33,780 bases of DNA from an uncultured Ignavibacterium sp. (GTDB taxonomy: Bacteria > Bacteroidota > Ignavibacteria > Ignavibacteriales > Ignavibacteriaceae), in assembly GCA_937125135.1 (NCBI GenBank), contig CAKZLD010000055.1, forward strand, positions 1-33,780, in the 5' to 3' direction. Numbering within the stretch: the stretch's first letter is position 1; each line of letters starts with the position of its first letter. This document shows positions 1-7,359 of this stretch, one piece after another. The notes under the pieces were generated by a model that was not told the origin of the DNA, made no database searches, and was given only the letters and a program-made list of their open reading frames with translations. The position numbers were made by a program, and so were the translations under genes.

Positions 1-1824
1 TAATATCTTCGTCATTGATAACGGATTTACTCCGATTGACGGTGCTGCCAATGTCGTACCATTTGCACTGTTGGAAACTAATGACCAGTTACCCCATGCA
101 TCTTTTGACCTAATAGCAAAATGGTAAGTAGTACTAAAATTTAAACCCGTTACAATCAACTGTTGAGGTGTTCCTGCAGCTCCGGGAGCTCCTGGATAGG
201 TTAATGGAGTTGCGTTATAAAATGATGTAGTATCTGTAATTGGAGATAATGCCCATCTAATATCGTATTGAACTACCCCACCCATTGAAGTATCAAGAGG
301 TGCTGTCCATGTTAATCTTAAAGAGTTTGAAGTTGGATCAACAACTGCAAGATCAGTAATTCTTGTTGGAGGAACGGTATCCGGAGTACCTAAACTCATA
401 TAAGCAGCAACTAAATCAATCAGTCCTTTGCCGTAAGTATTATCTTCACCTGCAGTTCCTAAATCAATTGCTGTATTGTACAATGCCATTTTAATTTGTT
501 GTCCGGTAAGAGTTGGAGCAAATTGCTTCAACAGACCAATTGCACCAGCAACGTGAGGTGAAGCCATCGAAGTCCCACTTAATTGATTATAGCCAGTAGC
601 TGTACCAGATGATCTTACACTGACTCCTGGCGCAGAAACTTCTGGTTTGATAAGTAAAGAACCTGTACCACCGCAAGTTGAAGGTCCTCTACTTGAAAAA
701 CTTGCTATGGGATTATTGTTTCCACCACTATATAGAGTTGCGTCAATTGCACCAACAGCAAAAACATTTACTTCATTAGTATTGATGTTTTTAGGCATTG
801 TTATGGTGCTTGCATTAGGTCCGTTATTTCCAGCAGAGAAAACAACTGCAATTCCTGAAGCTTCAACTGCATCTAAAGTTTGTTTGTATAAGCCAGAACA
901 TTCATTTGTTGTATTTGGATCATACCAACTGCAGGATATTGCATCAGGCATATCTGTAATAGTTGAAGGATTTCCATCAGGGTTCATTGCCCATTGAAAA
1001 GCAGCGATACTATTTGAAGTATGTGGACTTGAGCAAATTGTTTTTGCCGCAATCCATTGTGCATCAATTGCAACTCCAATCGTATCGGCAGTAGTTGTAG
1101 ATCTACCTACCATTGTACCGATTGTATGAGAACCGTGTCCGTCGCAATCGCTTGGTGTAGTTGTTCCACCACCTGGGTCGAACCAAGCTTGATTTGCAGG
1201 GACAAAATTTCCTCTCCATTTATGCCAGTATGCCGGATGATTAGGATAGACTCCGGTATCGATATTCATTAATAATCTGCCTTGACCAGTAATTCCCATT
1301 GCCCAAAGCTGAGGGGCTTTAATGACTCTTAATCCTATTTCAACTGTTTCTGAACCATTGCCTTCGTCAGATTCACCAACTTCAACGGGTCTTTCTAACT
1401 CAAGAAATGCATCTAAATCCATTTCTGCAATATCCATTCGCATCATCAATTCCTGATATACTGATGGCTTTGCTTCAATCATCAACATATTCGCAACCCA
1501 AAATGATTGGTATTGAAATACATCGCCATTTGCTTCTCTGTTTGCAAGATAGTTTATAAGATTACCCTGTGTTTCAGCGGCTTTTTTCTGCAATGCCGTG
1601 ATAACAGTATATGCTCTCTCCTCGAGACTTGCTTTTTTATGATATAGTCTTTGATCTATTGCAAGTAAATCAACTTGATCTCGCAAGTAAACAAGTCCTC
1701 GGATGTAATCATTTTCTTTTGCTGATTGAAGGGCGTTCATTAATCTTGAACTGACTTCAACTTGTGCAAAAGAATTTGACAAAAGAAGAAGAGAAAGAAA
1801 AAGAAAAGAAAAGATTTTTTTCAC
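1..1824 (-). CDS. Secreted subtilisin-like serine protease (peptidase S8), 3' end outside window
   Basis: Secreted endopeptidase of the subtilase family. The frame is open from a GTG at 1824 to the window edge (608 codons). A GGAG Shine-Dalgarno at about 1831-1835 (minus strand) supports the GTG, and no better ATG lies upstream. Residues 1-20 form a signal peptide: KK, a long Phe/Leu run, then a cleavage site after SFA. Residues 21-150 look like a propeptide. The catalytic domain shows all three triad motifs: Asp189 in NIDTGV, His230 in DGHGSH and Ser419 in GTSMASPHVAG. The oxyanion-hole region AGNNGP is also present. From about residue 475 the sequence looks like a fibronectin type III domain, typical of cell-surface or secreted Bacteroidota proteases. 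The C-terminus, where a type IX secretion signal would sit, is missing, so the export route cannot be decided. The gene stands alone, divergent from the tRNA-Ser gene. Confidence 0.93.
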   Translation of the reverse strand, partial: MKKIFSFLFLSLLLLSNSFAQVEVSSRLMNALQSAKENDYIRGLVYLRDQVDLLAIDQRLYHKKASLEERAYTVITALQKKAAETQGNLINYLANREANGDVFQYQSFWVANMLMIEAKPSVYQELMMRMDIAEMDLDAFLELERPVEVGESDEGNGSETVEIGLRVIKAPQLWAMGITGQGRLLMNIDTGVYPNHPAYWHKWRGNFVPANQAWFDPGGGTTTPSDCDGHGSHTIGTMVGRSTTTADTIGVAIDAQWIAAKTICSSPHTSNSIAAFQWAMNPDGNPSTITDMPDAISCSWYDPNTTNECSGLYKQTLDAVEASGIAVVFSAGNNGPNASTITMPKNINTNEVNVFAVGAIDATLYSGGNNNPIASFSSRGPSTCGGTGSLLIKPEVSAPGVSVRSSGTATGYNQLSGTSMASPHVAGAIGLLKQFAPTLTGQQIKMALYNTAIDLGTAGEDNTYGKGLIDLVAAYMSLGTPDTVPPTRITDLAVVDPTSNSLRLTWTAPLDTSMGGVVQYDIRWALSPITDTTSFYNATPLTYPGAPGAAGTPQQLIVTGLNFSTTYHFAIRSKDAWGNWSLVSNSANGTTLAAPSIGVNPLSMTKIL

Positions 1825-2086
1825 TTTGTAGCTCCTTGTTATTTTTGACTTCAAAAATTAAAATAATGTTATATAACTTACAAGAAAAAAATCTTCCCAT
1901 TGTTATAAACCATTTTTTCCTAATTAATTTTTTCCAAAATAATTTTTTGTGACAATTTGTATTTATCAATTTACCATCTAGTTACCAACCCTAATTAAAA
2001 AATTTATGATTATTTTTACTCACATTTAAACAATAATTTTTTTGTAAGTAAAGATTATCTTTTTAGAGCAATCATAAAAATATTTT
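1825..2086. other. AT-rich intergenic region between protease and tRNA-Ser
   Basis: Very AT-rich spacer with long A and T runs. It must carry the minus-strand promoter of the protease and the plus-strand promoter of tRNA-Ser. Apart from the protease ribosome binding site (about 1831-1835) I see no convincing promoter match. The short ORFs on both strands here are low-complexity and not credible genes. Confidence 0.5.
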
Positions 2087-2175
2087 GGAAAGATGCCGGA
2101 GTGGTTGAACGGGACGGTCTCGAAAACCGTTTATCGGCGTAAGTCGGTACGAGGGTTCGAATCCCTCTCTTTCCG
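2087..2175 (+). tRNA. tRNA-Ser (anticodon CGA)
   Basis: Class II cloverleaf of 89 nt. Acceptor strands GGAAAGA (2087-2093) and TCTTTCC (2168-2174) pair fully, with discriminator G at 2175. The anticodon stem is ACGGT/ACCGT with loop CTCGAAA, giving anticodon CGA (reads UCG). A long variable arm and a T arm GAGGG-TTCGAAT-CCCTC complete it. CCA is not encoded. Confidence 0.95.
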
Positions 2176-2550
2176 CAAATTTTATTAACCAAGATTAAAT
2201 ACTATTTTACTTCAACAAATAACTTGAATTCAGAGTGAATCAATTTAATCTCTCTAAAACATCTATTTCCATTTGCAAAAGAATAAGAAAATATACTAAT
2301 CTCAAAAATCGCCAATCTTTTCGATGCTTAATCTAATTGATCATTATTTCAACATATTGCTGTAATAAAATTCAACAGTCAAAAACATTTAAAATTTTGT
2401 TTAAAATGAGCTTTTTATTCATTATAAATAATGGTGTTTAATTAATCATCATTCTGATTTTTTAATTAAATTTTTTCAACAATATATAATCTGCTCGTTA
2501 ACTCTTTTATTTTCAATTAGTTAGCACATCAAAAATTATTTTGAATTTCT
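2176..2550. other. Long AT-rich regulatory region upstream of the redox operon
   Basis: 375 bases with no credible ORF. The heptamer TTCAACA occurs four times on the plus strand, at 2211, 2348, 2371 and 2475. An imperfect dyad TTGA-N8-TCAA spans 2337-2352. These lie about 70-340 bp upstream of the -24/-12 promoter at 2552-2567, where binding sites for a sigma-54 activator would be expected. Their role is inference. Confidence 0.4.
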
Positions 2551-2551
2551 C

Positions 2552-2567
2552 TGGCAAATTACTTGCA
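2552..2567 (+). promoter_or_regulatory. Sigma-54 (RpoN) -24/-12 promoter
   Basis: The sequence TGGCAAATTACTTGCA matches the consensus TGGCACGNNNNTTGCA except at two positions. The invariant GG (2553-2554) and GC (2565-2566) have the exact 12-base register. A start of transcription near 2577 would give a leader of about 40 nt to the ATG at 2617. An NtrC-type activator is encoded 6 kb downstream at 8930-10282. Confidence 0.75.
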
Positions 2568-2616
2568 CCATTTTATCGAACAAGAGTTCATTCAATCAAT
2601 AAGAAAGGTAACTAAA

Positions 2617-3258
2617 ATGGTAGCATTATTTGTTGTACTAACATTTCTTTTTTTCATAATACTTGATTTATTAGTATTAAAAGCTCAGGGTAAAGAGCAT
2701 CCGGCTTTTGCTGTGAAAGTTTTCAATAAAAAATTCTTCTTCCCAAAGGAATCATTGATTTCAACAAGTCATATCTGGCTTCAAAAAGTACAGAACGGAA
2801 TGTTGAAGCTCGGCATTGATGAATTTATATTAAAAGCTTTAGGAAAACTGAACTTAATTCCGATGAAAAATGAAGGCGAATTCGTCAATAAGGGTGAGCC
2901 GTTTTTAAAAGCAGTGTTTGGTAACCGAACAGTTTTATTCAGATCTCCAATTGAAGGAAAAATTAACTTTGTTAATAAAAATCTTACTAACAAAGTTGTG
3001 AATGATTGCTACGGTGACGATTGGGCAATTATGATAGAACCAAAATCCAATAACCTGAATGATTTTAAGAAAAGCTCTGAAGCAATTAAATGGTTGCACG
3101 ATGAGTTCAACAGATTTAAAGATTTTATCGCTGCTAAATCCAATGAACCAGAACTTGCAGGTGTTACTCTTCAGGATGGTGGAAATATCGTTGAAGGAGT
3201 TCTAAGGTCTTTCGATGATAACACCATAAAAGAATTTGAAGAGCAATTTCTTCTTTAA
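2617..3258 (+). CDS. Membrane-anchored glycine-cleavage-H-like (lipoyl-fold) protein without acceptor lysine
   Basis: A 213-residue protein. An upstream start at 2563 is open but lies inside the sigma-54 promoter; the ATG at 2617 has an AGAAAGG Shine-Dalgarno about 8 nt before it and is preferred. Residues 2-22 are one hydrophobic helix. Residues about 48-145 resemble the glycine cleavage H protein / biotinyl-lipoyl fold: a hairpin around GEFVNKGEP and the SPIEGKI turn, then VNDCYGDDWAIMIEP like the H-protein ending. The lysine expected eight residues before the Pro of SPIEG is Asn, with Arg next to it, so lipoylation looks impossible. The C-terminus is acidic and unrecognised. It is first in an operon with a HybA-like ferredoxin and a HybB-like membrane protein (23 nt gap), so it is probably a structural or docking subunit of that complex. 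It is unlikely to act in glycine cleavage, since no gcvT or gcvP is near. Confidence 0.75.
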   Translation: MVALFVVLTFLFFIILDLLVLKAQGKEHPAFAVKVFNKKFFFPKESLISTSHIWLQKVQNGMLKLGIDEFILKALGKLNLIPMKNEGEFVNKGEPFLKAVFGNRTVLFRSPIEGKINFVNKNLTNKVVNDCYGDDWAIMIEPKSNNLNDFKKSSEAIKWLHDEFNRFKDFIAAKSNEPELAGVTLQDGGNIVEGVLRSFDDNTIKEFEEQFLL

Positions 3259-3281
3259 TCATTTTTTATCGGAGTAAAATC

Positions 3282-4046
3282 ATGTTAAAACAAAAAGCAA
3301 TATTATTCGATGCTACGCTCTGTGTTGGTTGTGGTGAATGTTATTTAGCTTGCAAACAAGCAAATGATTTACCTGAAACCAACACAGATTTCTTGAAGGA
3401 TCATCTTGGAGCAAATACTTATACAGTTGTAGAGCAATATGAGGATGTTTATACAAGAAAATTATGTATGCATTGTGTTGATCCAACTTGTGTATCAGTT
3501 TGTCCTGTTGGTGCATTCACAAAAACTGAACTTGGGCCGGTCACTTATGATGAAGATAAATGTCTTGGTTGCAGATATTGTATGCAAGCCTGTCCTCATC
3601 ATATCCCAAGATATGAATGGAGTAAAGTCAATCCACGGGTTAGAAAATGTATAATGTGTTATGATAAAATTAAAAATGGAGAACAAACTGCTTGTGCTGA
3701 AGCTTGTCCTGCTGAAGCCACAATTTTTGGTAATCGTGATGAGATTATTGAAATCGCAAAGCAAAGATTAGCTGAAAATCCTGATTCTTATTATCAGCAT
3801 ATTTATGGTCTTGAAGAAGCAGGAGGGACAAATGTTCTAGCTCTATCACCAGTCCCATTTGATAAACTCGGGTTTGCAACAAATCTTCCAAAAGAACCAT
3901 TGCCAACATATACAGCAAAAGCTCTAGAAAAAATTCCGGGAGTGGTTGCTGGTGGTGGAGTATTTCTCGCTGCAATGTATTGGTTGACTAAAAGAAAGAA
4001 CAAGATTGCAGAAGAGGAAAAACAATCTAACTTTACAAAAGAATGA
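3282..4046 (+). CDS. HybA/DmsB-like four [4Fe-4S] cluster ferredoxin subunit with C-terminal membrane anchor
   Basis: Electron-transfer subunit of 254 residues. It has sixteen cysteines in four ferredoxin-type groups: 14/17/20/24, 62/65/70/74, 94/97/100/104 and 123/126/138/142, predicting four [4Fe-4S] clusters. A hydrophobic helix at about 217-236 followed by basic residues resembles the C-terminal anchor of HybA of E. coli hydrogenase-2. Unlike HybA, there is no N-terminal Tat signal: the first cluster begins at residue 14, and GGAG before the ATG at 3282 fixes the start. The clusters therefore probably face the cytoplasm. The stop overlaps the start of the HybB-like gene (ATGA at 4043-4046), showing translational coupling. 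No hydrogenase large or small subunit, or other catalytic subunit, is present, so the electron donor is unknown. Confidence 0.88.
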   Translation: MLKQKAILFDATLCVGCGECYLACKQANDLPETNTDFLKDHLGANTYTVVEQYEDVYTRKLCMHCVDPTCVSVCPVGAFTKTELGPVTYDEDKCLGCRYCMQACPHHIPRYEWSKVNPRVRKCIMCYDKIKNGEQTACAEACPAEATIFGNRDEIIEIAKQRLAENPDSYYQHIYGLEEAGGTNVLALSPVPFDKLGFATNLPKEPLPTYTAKALEKIPGVVAGGGVFLAAMYWLTKRKNKIAEEEKQSNFTKE

Positions 4047-5218
4047 GGAATTTTATGAAACTTATTATCCCTAAAATAACTTTTTGGAGAGTTGTGGCAG
4101 TTCTTATCGTAATTGCTGGTCTCTACTCTACTTATTTAAGACTTTTCGGAGGTCTATCTGCCTCAACTAATCTTAGTGATGATTTTCCCTGGGGATTATG
4201 GATTGGTTTTGATATACTCGTTGGAGTAGGGTTAGCTGCGGGTGGTTTCTCCATCTGTGCTATTGTGCATATTTTTAATATAGAAAAATATAAGCCATTA
4301 GCGCGTCCTGCAATTCTAACCGCATTTCTTGGATATTTGCTTGTAATCTTCGGACTAATATATGACCTTGGAAAACCATACAACATTTGGCACGCGATAA
4401 TTTACTGGAATCCTCGATCAGTGATGTTTGAAGTTGCATGGTGTGTTATGTTATATACAACTGTACTTTTTCTTGAATTCATTCCAGTTGTTTTGGAGAA
4501 ATACAGATATTACAAAATTCTTAATTTTATGAAAAAAATCGGAATCCCAATTATGATCGTCGGTATAATCTTATCAACCCTACATCAATCATCTTTGGGA
4601 TCATTGTTTCTGATTATTCCACAGAAGATGTCACAAATTTGGTATTCACCTCTTTTGCCAGTTTATTTCTTTATTTCTGCTATTGGAGCAGGTCTTTCAA
4701 TGGTAATTTTTGAAGCATACCTTTCAGCAAGGGCTTTCAACAAAGGAATTGAAGCTGAGTTATTATCAAGAGTCGGTTTGATAAGTGTTATTGTGCTTAT
4801 GATTGGTTTTGTGATTAAAGTTATTGATTTAATTGTCAGCGGTAATTTTACATTACTACTTACGATAAACAATTATTCACTCCTCTATTACCTTGAAGTG
4901 CTGATAGGAATTTTCATACCATTTGGATTACTGATTCAAAAAACTTTTAGAGAAAACAGACGATGGTTATATGCATCAGCTGTAATGGTAATTGCTGGAT
5001 TTTTATTAAACAGATTAAATGTAAGTATATCATCAATTTCACCTGAAACGGGAGTAAGTTATTTCCCAAGTGTAAATGAAGTTAGCGTAACATTGATGTT
5101 GATTGTTATAGGGTTGTGGTCTTTCAAACTAATTGCTAAAAATTTCCCTGTATTCACAGAAGAAATGCATCAGGAAGAATATGAAGCAAAGTTGAAAGAG
5201 AATACTGCAACTAACTAA
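4043..5218 (+). CDS. HybB/NrfD-family quinone-interacting integral membrane subunit
   Basis: A 391-residue protein, close in length to E. coli HybB (392). About ten hydrophobic segments fill it. HybB-like signature stretches are easy to recognise: DDFPWGLWIGFD near the start, LGKPYNIWH, WNPRSVMFEVAWCVMLYTT, STLHQSSLGSLF, and RLNVSIS with YFPSVNE near the end. NrfD/HybB proteins pass electrons between an iron-sulfur subunit and menaquinone. It overlaps the ferredoxin gene by 4 nt and ends the operon; a strong terminator follows 27 nt later. I do not name it hybB because no hydrogenase is encoded here. It could serve another dehydrogenase or reductase. Confidence 0.9.
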   Translation: MRNFMKLIIPKITFWRVVAVLIVIAGLYSTYLRLFGGLSASTNLSDDFPWGLWIGFDILVGVGLAAGGFSICAIVHIFNIEKYKPLARPAILTAFLGYLLVIFGLIYDLGKPYNIWHAIIYWNPRSVMFEVAWCVMLYTTVLFLEFIPVVLEKYRYYKILNFMKKIGIPIMIVGIILSTLHQSSLGSLFLIIPQKMSQIWYSPLLPVYFFISAIGAGLSMVIFEAYLSARAFNKGIEAELLSRVGLISVIVLMIGFVIKVIDLIVSGNFTLLLTINNYSLLYYLEVLIGIFIPFGLLIQKTFRENRRWLYASAVMVIAGFLLNRLNVSISSISPETGVSYFPSVNEVSVTLMLIVIGLWSFKLIAKNFPVFTEEMHQEEYEAKLKENTATN

Positions 5219-5244
5219 ACGAATTGTCTATATAAATTTCTATA

Positions 5245-5275
5245 AAGTCACACTTTCTCAGTGTGACTTTTTTTT
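5245..5275 (+). terminator. Rho-independent terminator of the redox operon
   Basis: AAGTCACAC (5245-5253) pairs perfectly with GTGTGACTT (5261-5269) around a 7-nt loop, followed by an uninterrupted T tract to 5275. Confidence 0.95.
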
Positions 5276-5328
5276 AAGTTTTTCCATTCTTATTTCTACA
5301 AAAAATTTTTATCTGTGTTTTAATAGAG

Positions 5329-5358
5329 TTTGAATAATCTAAATTATTTTTAACTTTG
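5329..5358 (+). promoter_or_regulatory. Bacteroidota-type housekeeping promoter
   Basis: TTTG (5329-5332), an 18-nt spacer, then TAACTTTG (5351-5358). This fits the Bacteroidota sigma-A consensus TTTG-N19-TAnnTTTG with a spacer one base shorter. It would start transcription around 5365, about 70 nt before the TPR kinase gene. Confidence 0.55.
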
Positions 5359-5432
5359 GTTATAAATTATTATCATAATTAATTCTTTATTAACCGAACA
5401 AAGTTCTTCCTGAGAAATACTTTTTAATTATT

Positions 5433-7286
5433 ATGAATTCTATGGCTAAAAGAATTATTCTCATAATTACGCTTTTATTCGTAAACAATTATGCTCAAAA
5501 TCAAATAGATAGTATCAAAGTTGATTCATTGTTGAACGAAGCATTCGAACTGCGATGGTTAAATCCGATGGAATCAATTTTTATTAGTTCGAAAGCTCTC
5601 GAGATTTCCAAAAGCATCAATTACGGAAGTGGAATTGCGAAATCTTACAGCTTTATGGGTGTGGCTTATGAAAATTTATCTATGTATGATGAAGCTTTGA
5701 AACATTATCTGGAAGGGCTAAAGATTGCAGATTCACTTAAATTATTTAAGGATATTGGCTTTGCTTATAATAATATTGCTAATTATTACATTCATGTTAA
5801 AAAATTCGAATTGGTACTTGAGTTCTTAAATAAAGGTTATAAAATTGCTCAGGCAATTAATGACCCAGAACTTCTTGCATATATTTACAGAAACTTTAGT
5901 TACTACTACAGAGAAATAAAAGATTATAATACTGCTCTAAATTTCGCAAAAAAATCTTTGGAGATTAGAGAGCAACTAAATGATGAAAGAGGTATTATAA
6001 CTTCACTTAGAGAAATTTTAGTAATTTATTTTAACAGTAAAGATTATTCAAATGCCGAGCAAACTTTAAAGAAACTCTATGAGATCATTGGTGATAATAA
6101 AAAACATAGTCTTCAACTTGCAAGAATAAAACGAACAGAAGCTCAAATTTTACAACAAAAGAAAAAATATGTTGAAGCTGTAAAAAAATTTGATGAGTCT
6201 TTAGAAATATTTAAATCAATCAATAATCTTGAAGGGATAATTCGCATCTATAAATTAAAAGCTGAACTATATTCATCCATAGGTAAATATAAAGAAGCTT
6301 ATTTTCACATTCTTCAGAATAATGCTTATCAAGATTCATTAAATGAAATGATTTCCTTTCAGAAAATCTATTTGTTGGAGGTTCAGTATCGGAATAAAGA
6401 ATTGCAGAATAAACTTTTACTTGCCTCCGAAGAAATTAAACAGAGGAACATAATACTGATTTCTCTATTCATCGGTTTTATGATTTTAGGTGTGAGTGTT
6501 TATTTTACTCAAAGAGCTAATTCTGAAAAAAGAAAACTGATCGAGAAAATTTCTGAGCAAAATAAATTACTTGAAGAGGATAACAAGAATAAACAAAAAA
6601 TCATTTCAATTATCGGACATGATATAAAAAATCCTCTCGGCTCGGTTTATTCAATTTCAGATTTTCTGATTAATAACTCTGATTCATTAGAACAATCGGA
6701 ATTGAAAAATTATCTTGAAATCATTTATCGGGCAAATAAAAATCTAATACTCCTGCTTGATAATCTAATTCTATGGTCAATGAACAAATTAGGAAATCTC
6801 AATTACAGTTTTTCCGAAGTTAACCTGAATGATGTGGTTGATAAAATTATAGACTTGTATTATTCAAACATTCAAGAAAAAAATTTAACAGTAATTAAAA
6901 ACATAGAATATGGAAAAGTTTTAGCTGATGAAAATATGCTTTCAGCCATTTTGAGGAATCTCATCAATAATTCAATAAAGTTTTGTGACAATAATGGTGA
7001 AATAAGGATAAGATCAGTTTTAGAAAACGACAGAGTTTTAATAAGTGTCATTGATAATGGTAAAGGTCTTACTCAAGATCAAATAAATAATATTATTCAA
7101 GAAGATGAGTCTTTTTCATCCTATGCAAAAAAATCTGAAAGTAGCACAGGGTTAGGACTTCAGGTTGTTAAAGACTTTGTAAAATTACATAATGGTGAAC
7201 TTTTTATTTCAAGCAAACCAAATAAAGAAACAGTATTCAGCTTTTCGATAAAAAAAATTAAATCTGAAGTTCCTCATCTGACTTAA
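5433..7286 (+). CDS. TPR-repeat sensor histidine kinase
   Basis: A 617-residue two-component sensor kinase. Residues 1-22 resemble a signal peptide (basic start, long Ile/Leu run, NYAQ). Residues about 40-310 form tetratricopeptide-like helix pairs, for example AYENLSMYDEALKHYLEGLKIA, which would lie outside the cytoplasm. A transmembrane helix is at about 340-359, then a short coiled coil. The kinase core has His396 in the H box (GHDIKNP), an N box near 505-513 (RNLINNS), DNGKGL at 541-546 and the G2 box TGLGL at about 572-576, so it looks active. It has no receiver domain and no adjacent cognate regulator; the nearest regulator is overlapped by a different kinase. TPR kinases of this type are common in Bacteroidota. 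A second ATG at 5442 is a possible start. Confidence 0.9.
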   Translation: MNSMAKRIILIITLLFVNNYAQNQIDSIKVDSLLNEAFELRWLNPMESIFISSKALEISKSINYGSGIAKSYSFMGVAYENLSMYDEALKHYLEGLKIADSLKLFKDIGFAYNNIANYYIHVKKFELVLEFLNKGYKIAQAINDPELLAYIYRNFSYYYREIKDYNTALNFAKKSLEIREQLNDERGIITSLREILVIYFNSKDYSNAEQTLKKLYEIIGDNKKHSLQLARIKRTEAQILQQKKKYVEAVKKFDESLEIFKSINNLEGIIRIYKLKAELYSSIGKYKEAYFHILQNNAYQDSLNEMISFQKIYLLEVQYRNKELQNKLLLASEEIKQRNIILISLFIGFMILGVSVYFTQRANSEKRKLIEKISEQNKLLEEDNKNKQKIISIIGHDIKNPLGSVYSISDFLINNSDSLEQSELKNYLEIIYRANKNLILLLDNLILWSMNKLGNLNYSFSEVNLNDVVDKIIDLYYSNIQEKNLTVIKNIEYGKVLADENMLSAILRNLINNSIKFCDNNGEIRIRSVLENDRVLISVIDNGKGLTQDQINNIIQEDESFSSYAKKSESSTGLGLQVVKDFVKLHNGELFISSKPNKETVFSFSIKKIKSEVPHLT

Positions 7287-7318
7287 AGCATCTTTTATTT
7301 TCAATTGAATATTGCTTT
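7285..7318 (+). terminator. Weak possible terminator after the TPR kinase
   Basis: AAAGCA at 7285-7290 can pair with TGCTTT at 7313-7318, followed by more T residues. The intervening bases include TTTTCAATTGAATA and the hairpin is AT-rich, so this is only a candidate. Confidence 0.3.
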
Positions 7319-7335
7319 TTTCTTGATTAGCTTTG
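7305..7335 (+). promoter_or_regulatory. Possible Bacteroidota-type promoter for the heme sensor kinase operon
   Basis: TTG (7305-7307), a 20-nt spacer, then TAGCTTTG (7328-7335), which matches TAnnTTTG. It sits about 25 nt before the kinase ATG at 7360, implying a very short leader. Confidence 0.35.
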
Positions 7336-7359
7336 TGGTAGTTGTTGCAGGAATTTTAT

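Noticed and set aside
647-1272. Two plus-strand ORFs inside the protease region
   Set aside because: They are antisense shadows of the subtilisin-like gene, whose minus-strand frame carries the full catalytic triad.
1757-1969. Overlapping low-complexity ORFs on both strands at the protease start
   Set aside because: Lys/Phe-rich products from A/T runs; they overlap the signal peptide and upstream region of the protease.
2563-2616. Upstream start for the H-like protein
   Set aside because: It would place the start codon inside the -24/-12 promoter; the ATG at 2617 has a better ribosome binding site and begins the membrane helix.
3282-5218. Calling these genes hydrogenase hybA and hybB
   Set aside because: No hydrogenase large or small subunit and no Tat signal are present, so only family resemblance is claimed.
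7327-7346. Possible second sigma-54 promoter (TGGTAGTTGTTGCA) before the heme kinase
   Set aside because: The GG to GC distance is two bases too short for a -24/-12 promoter.
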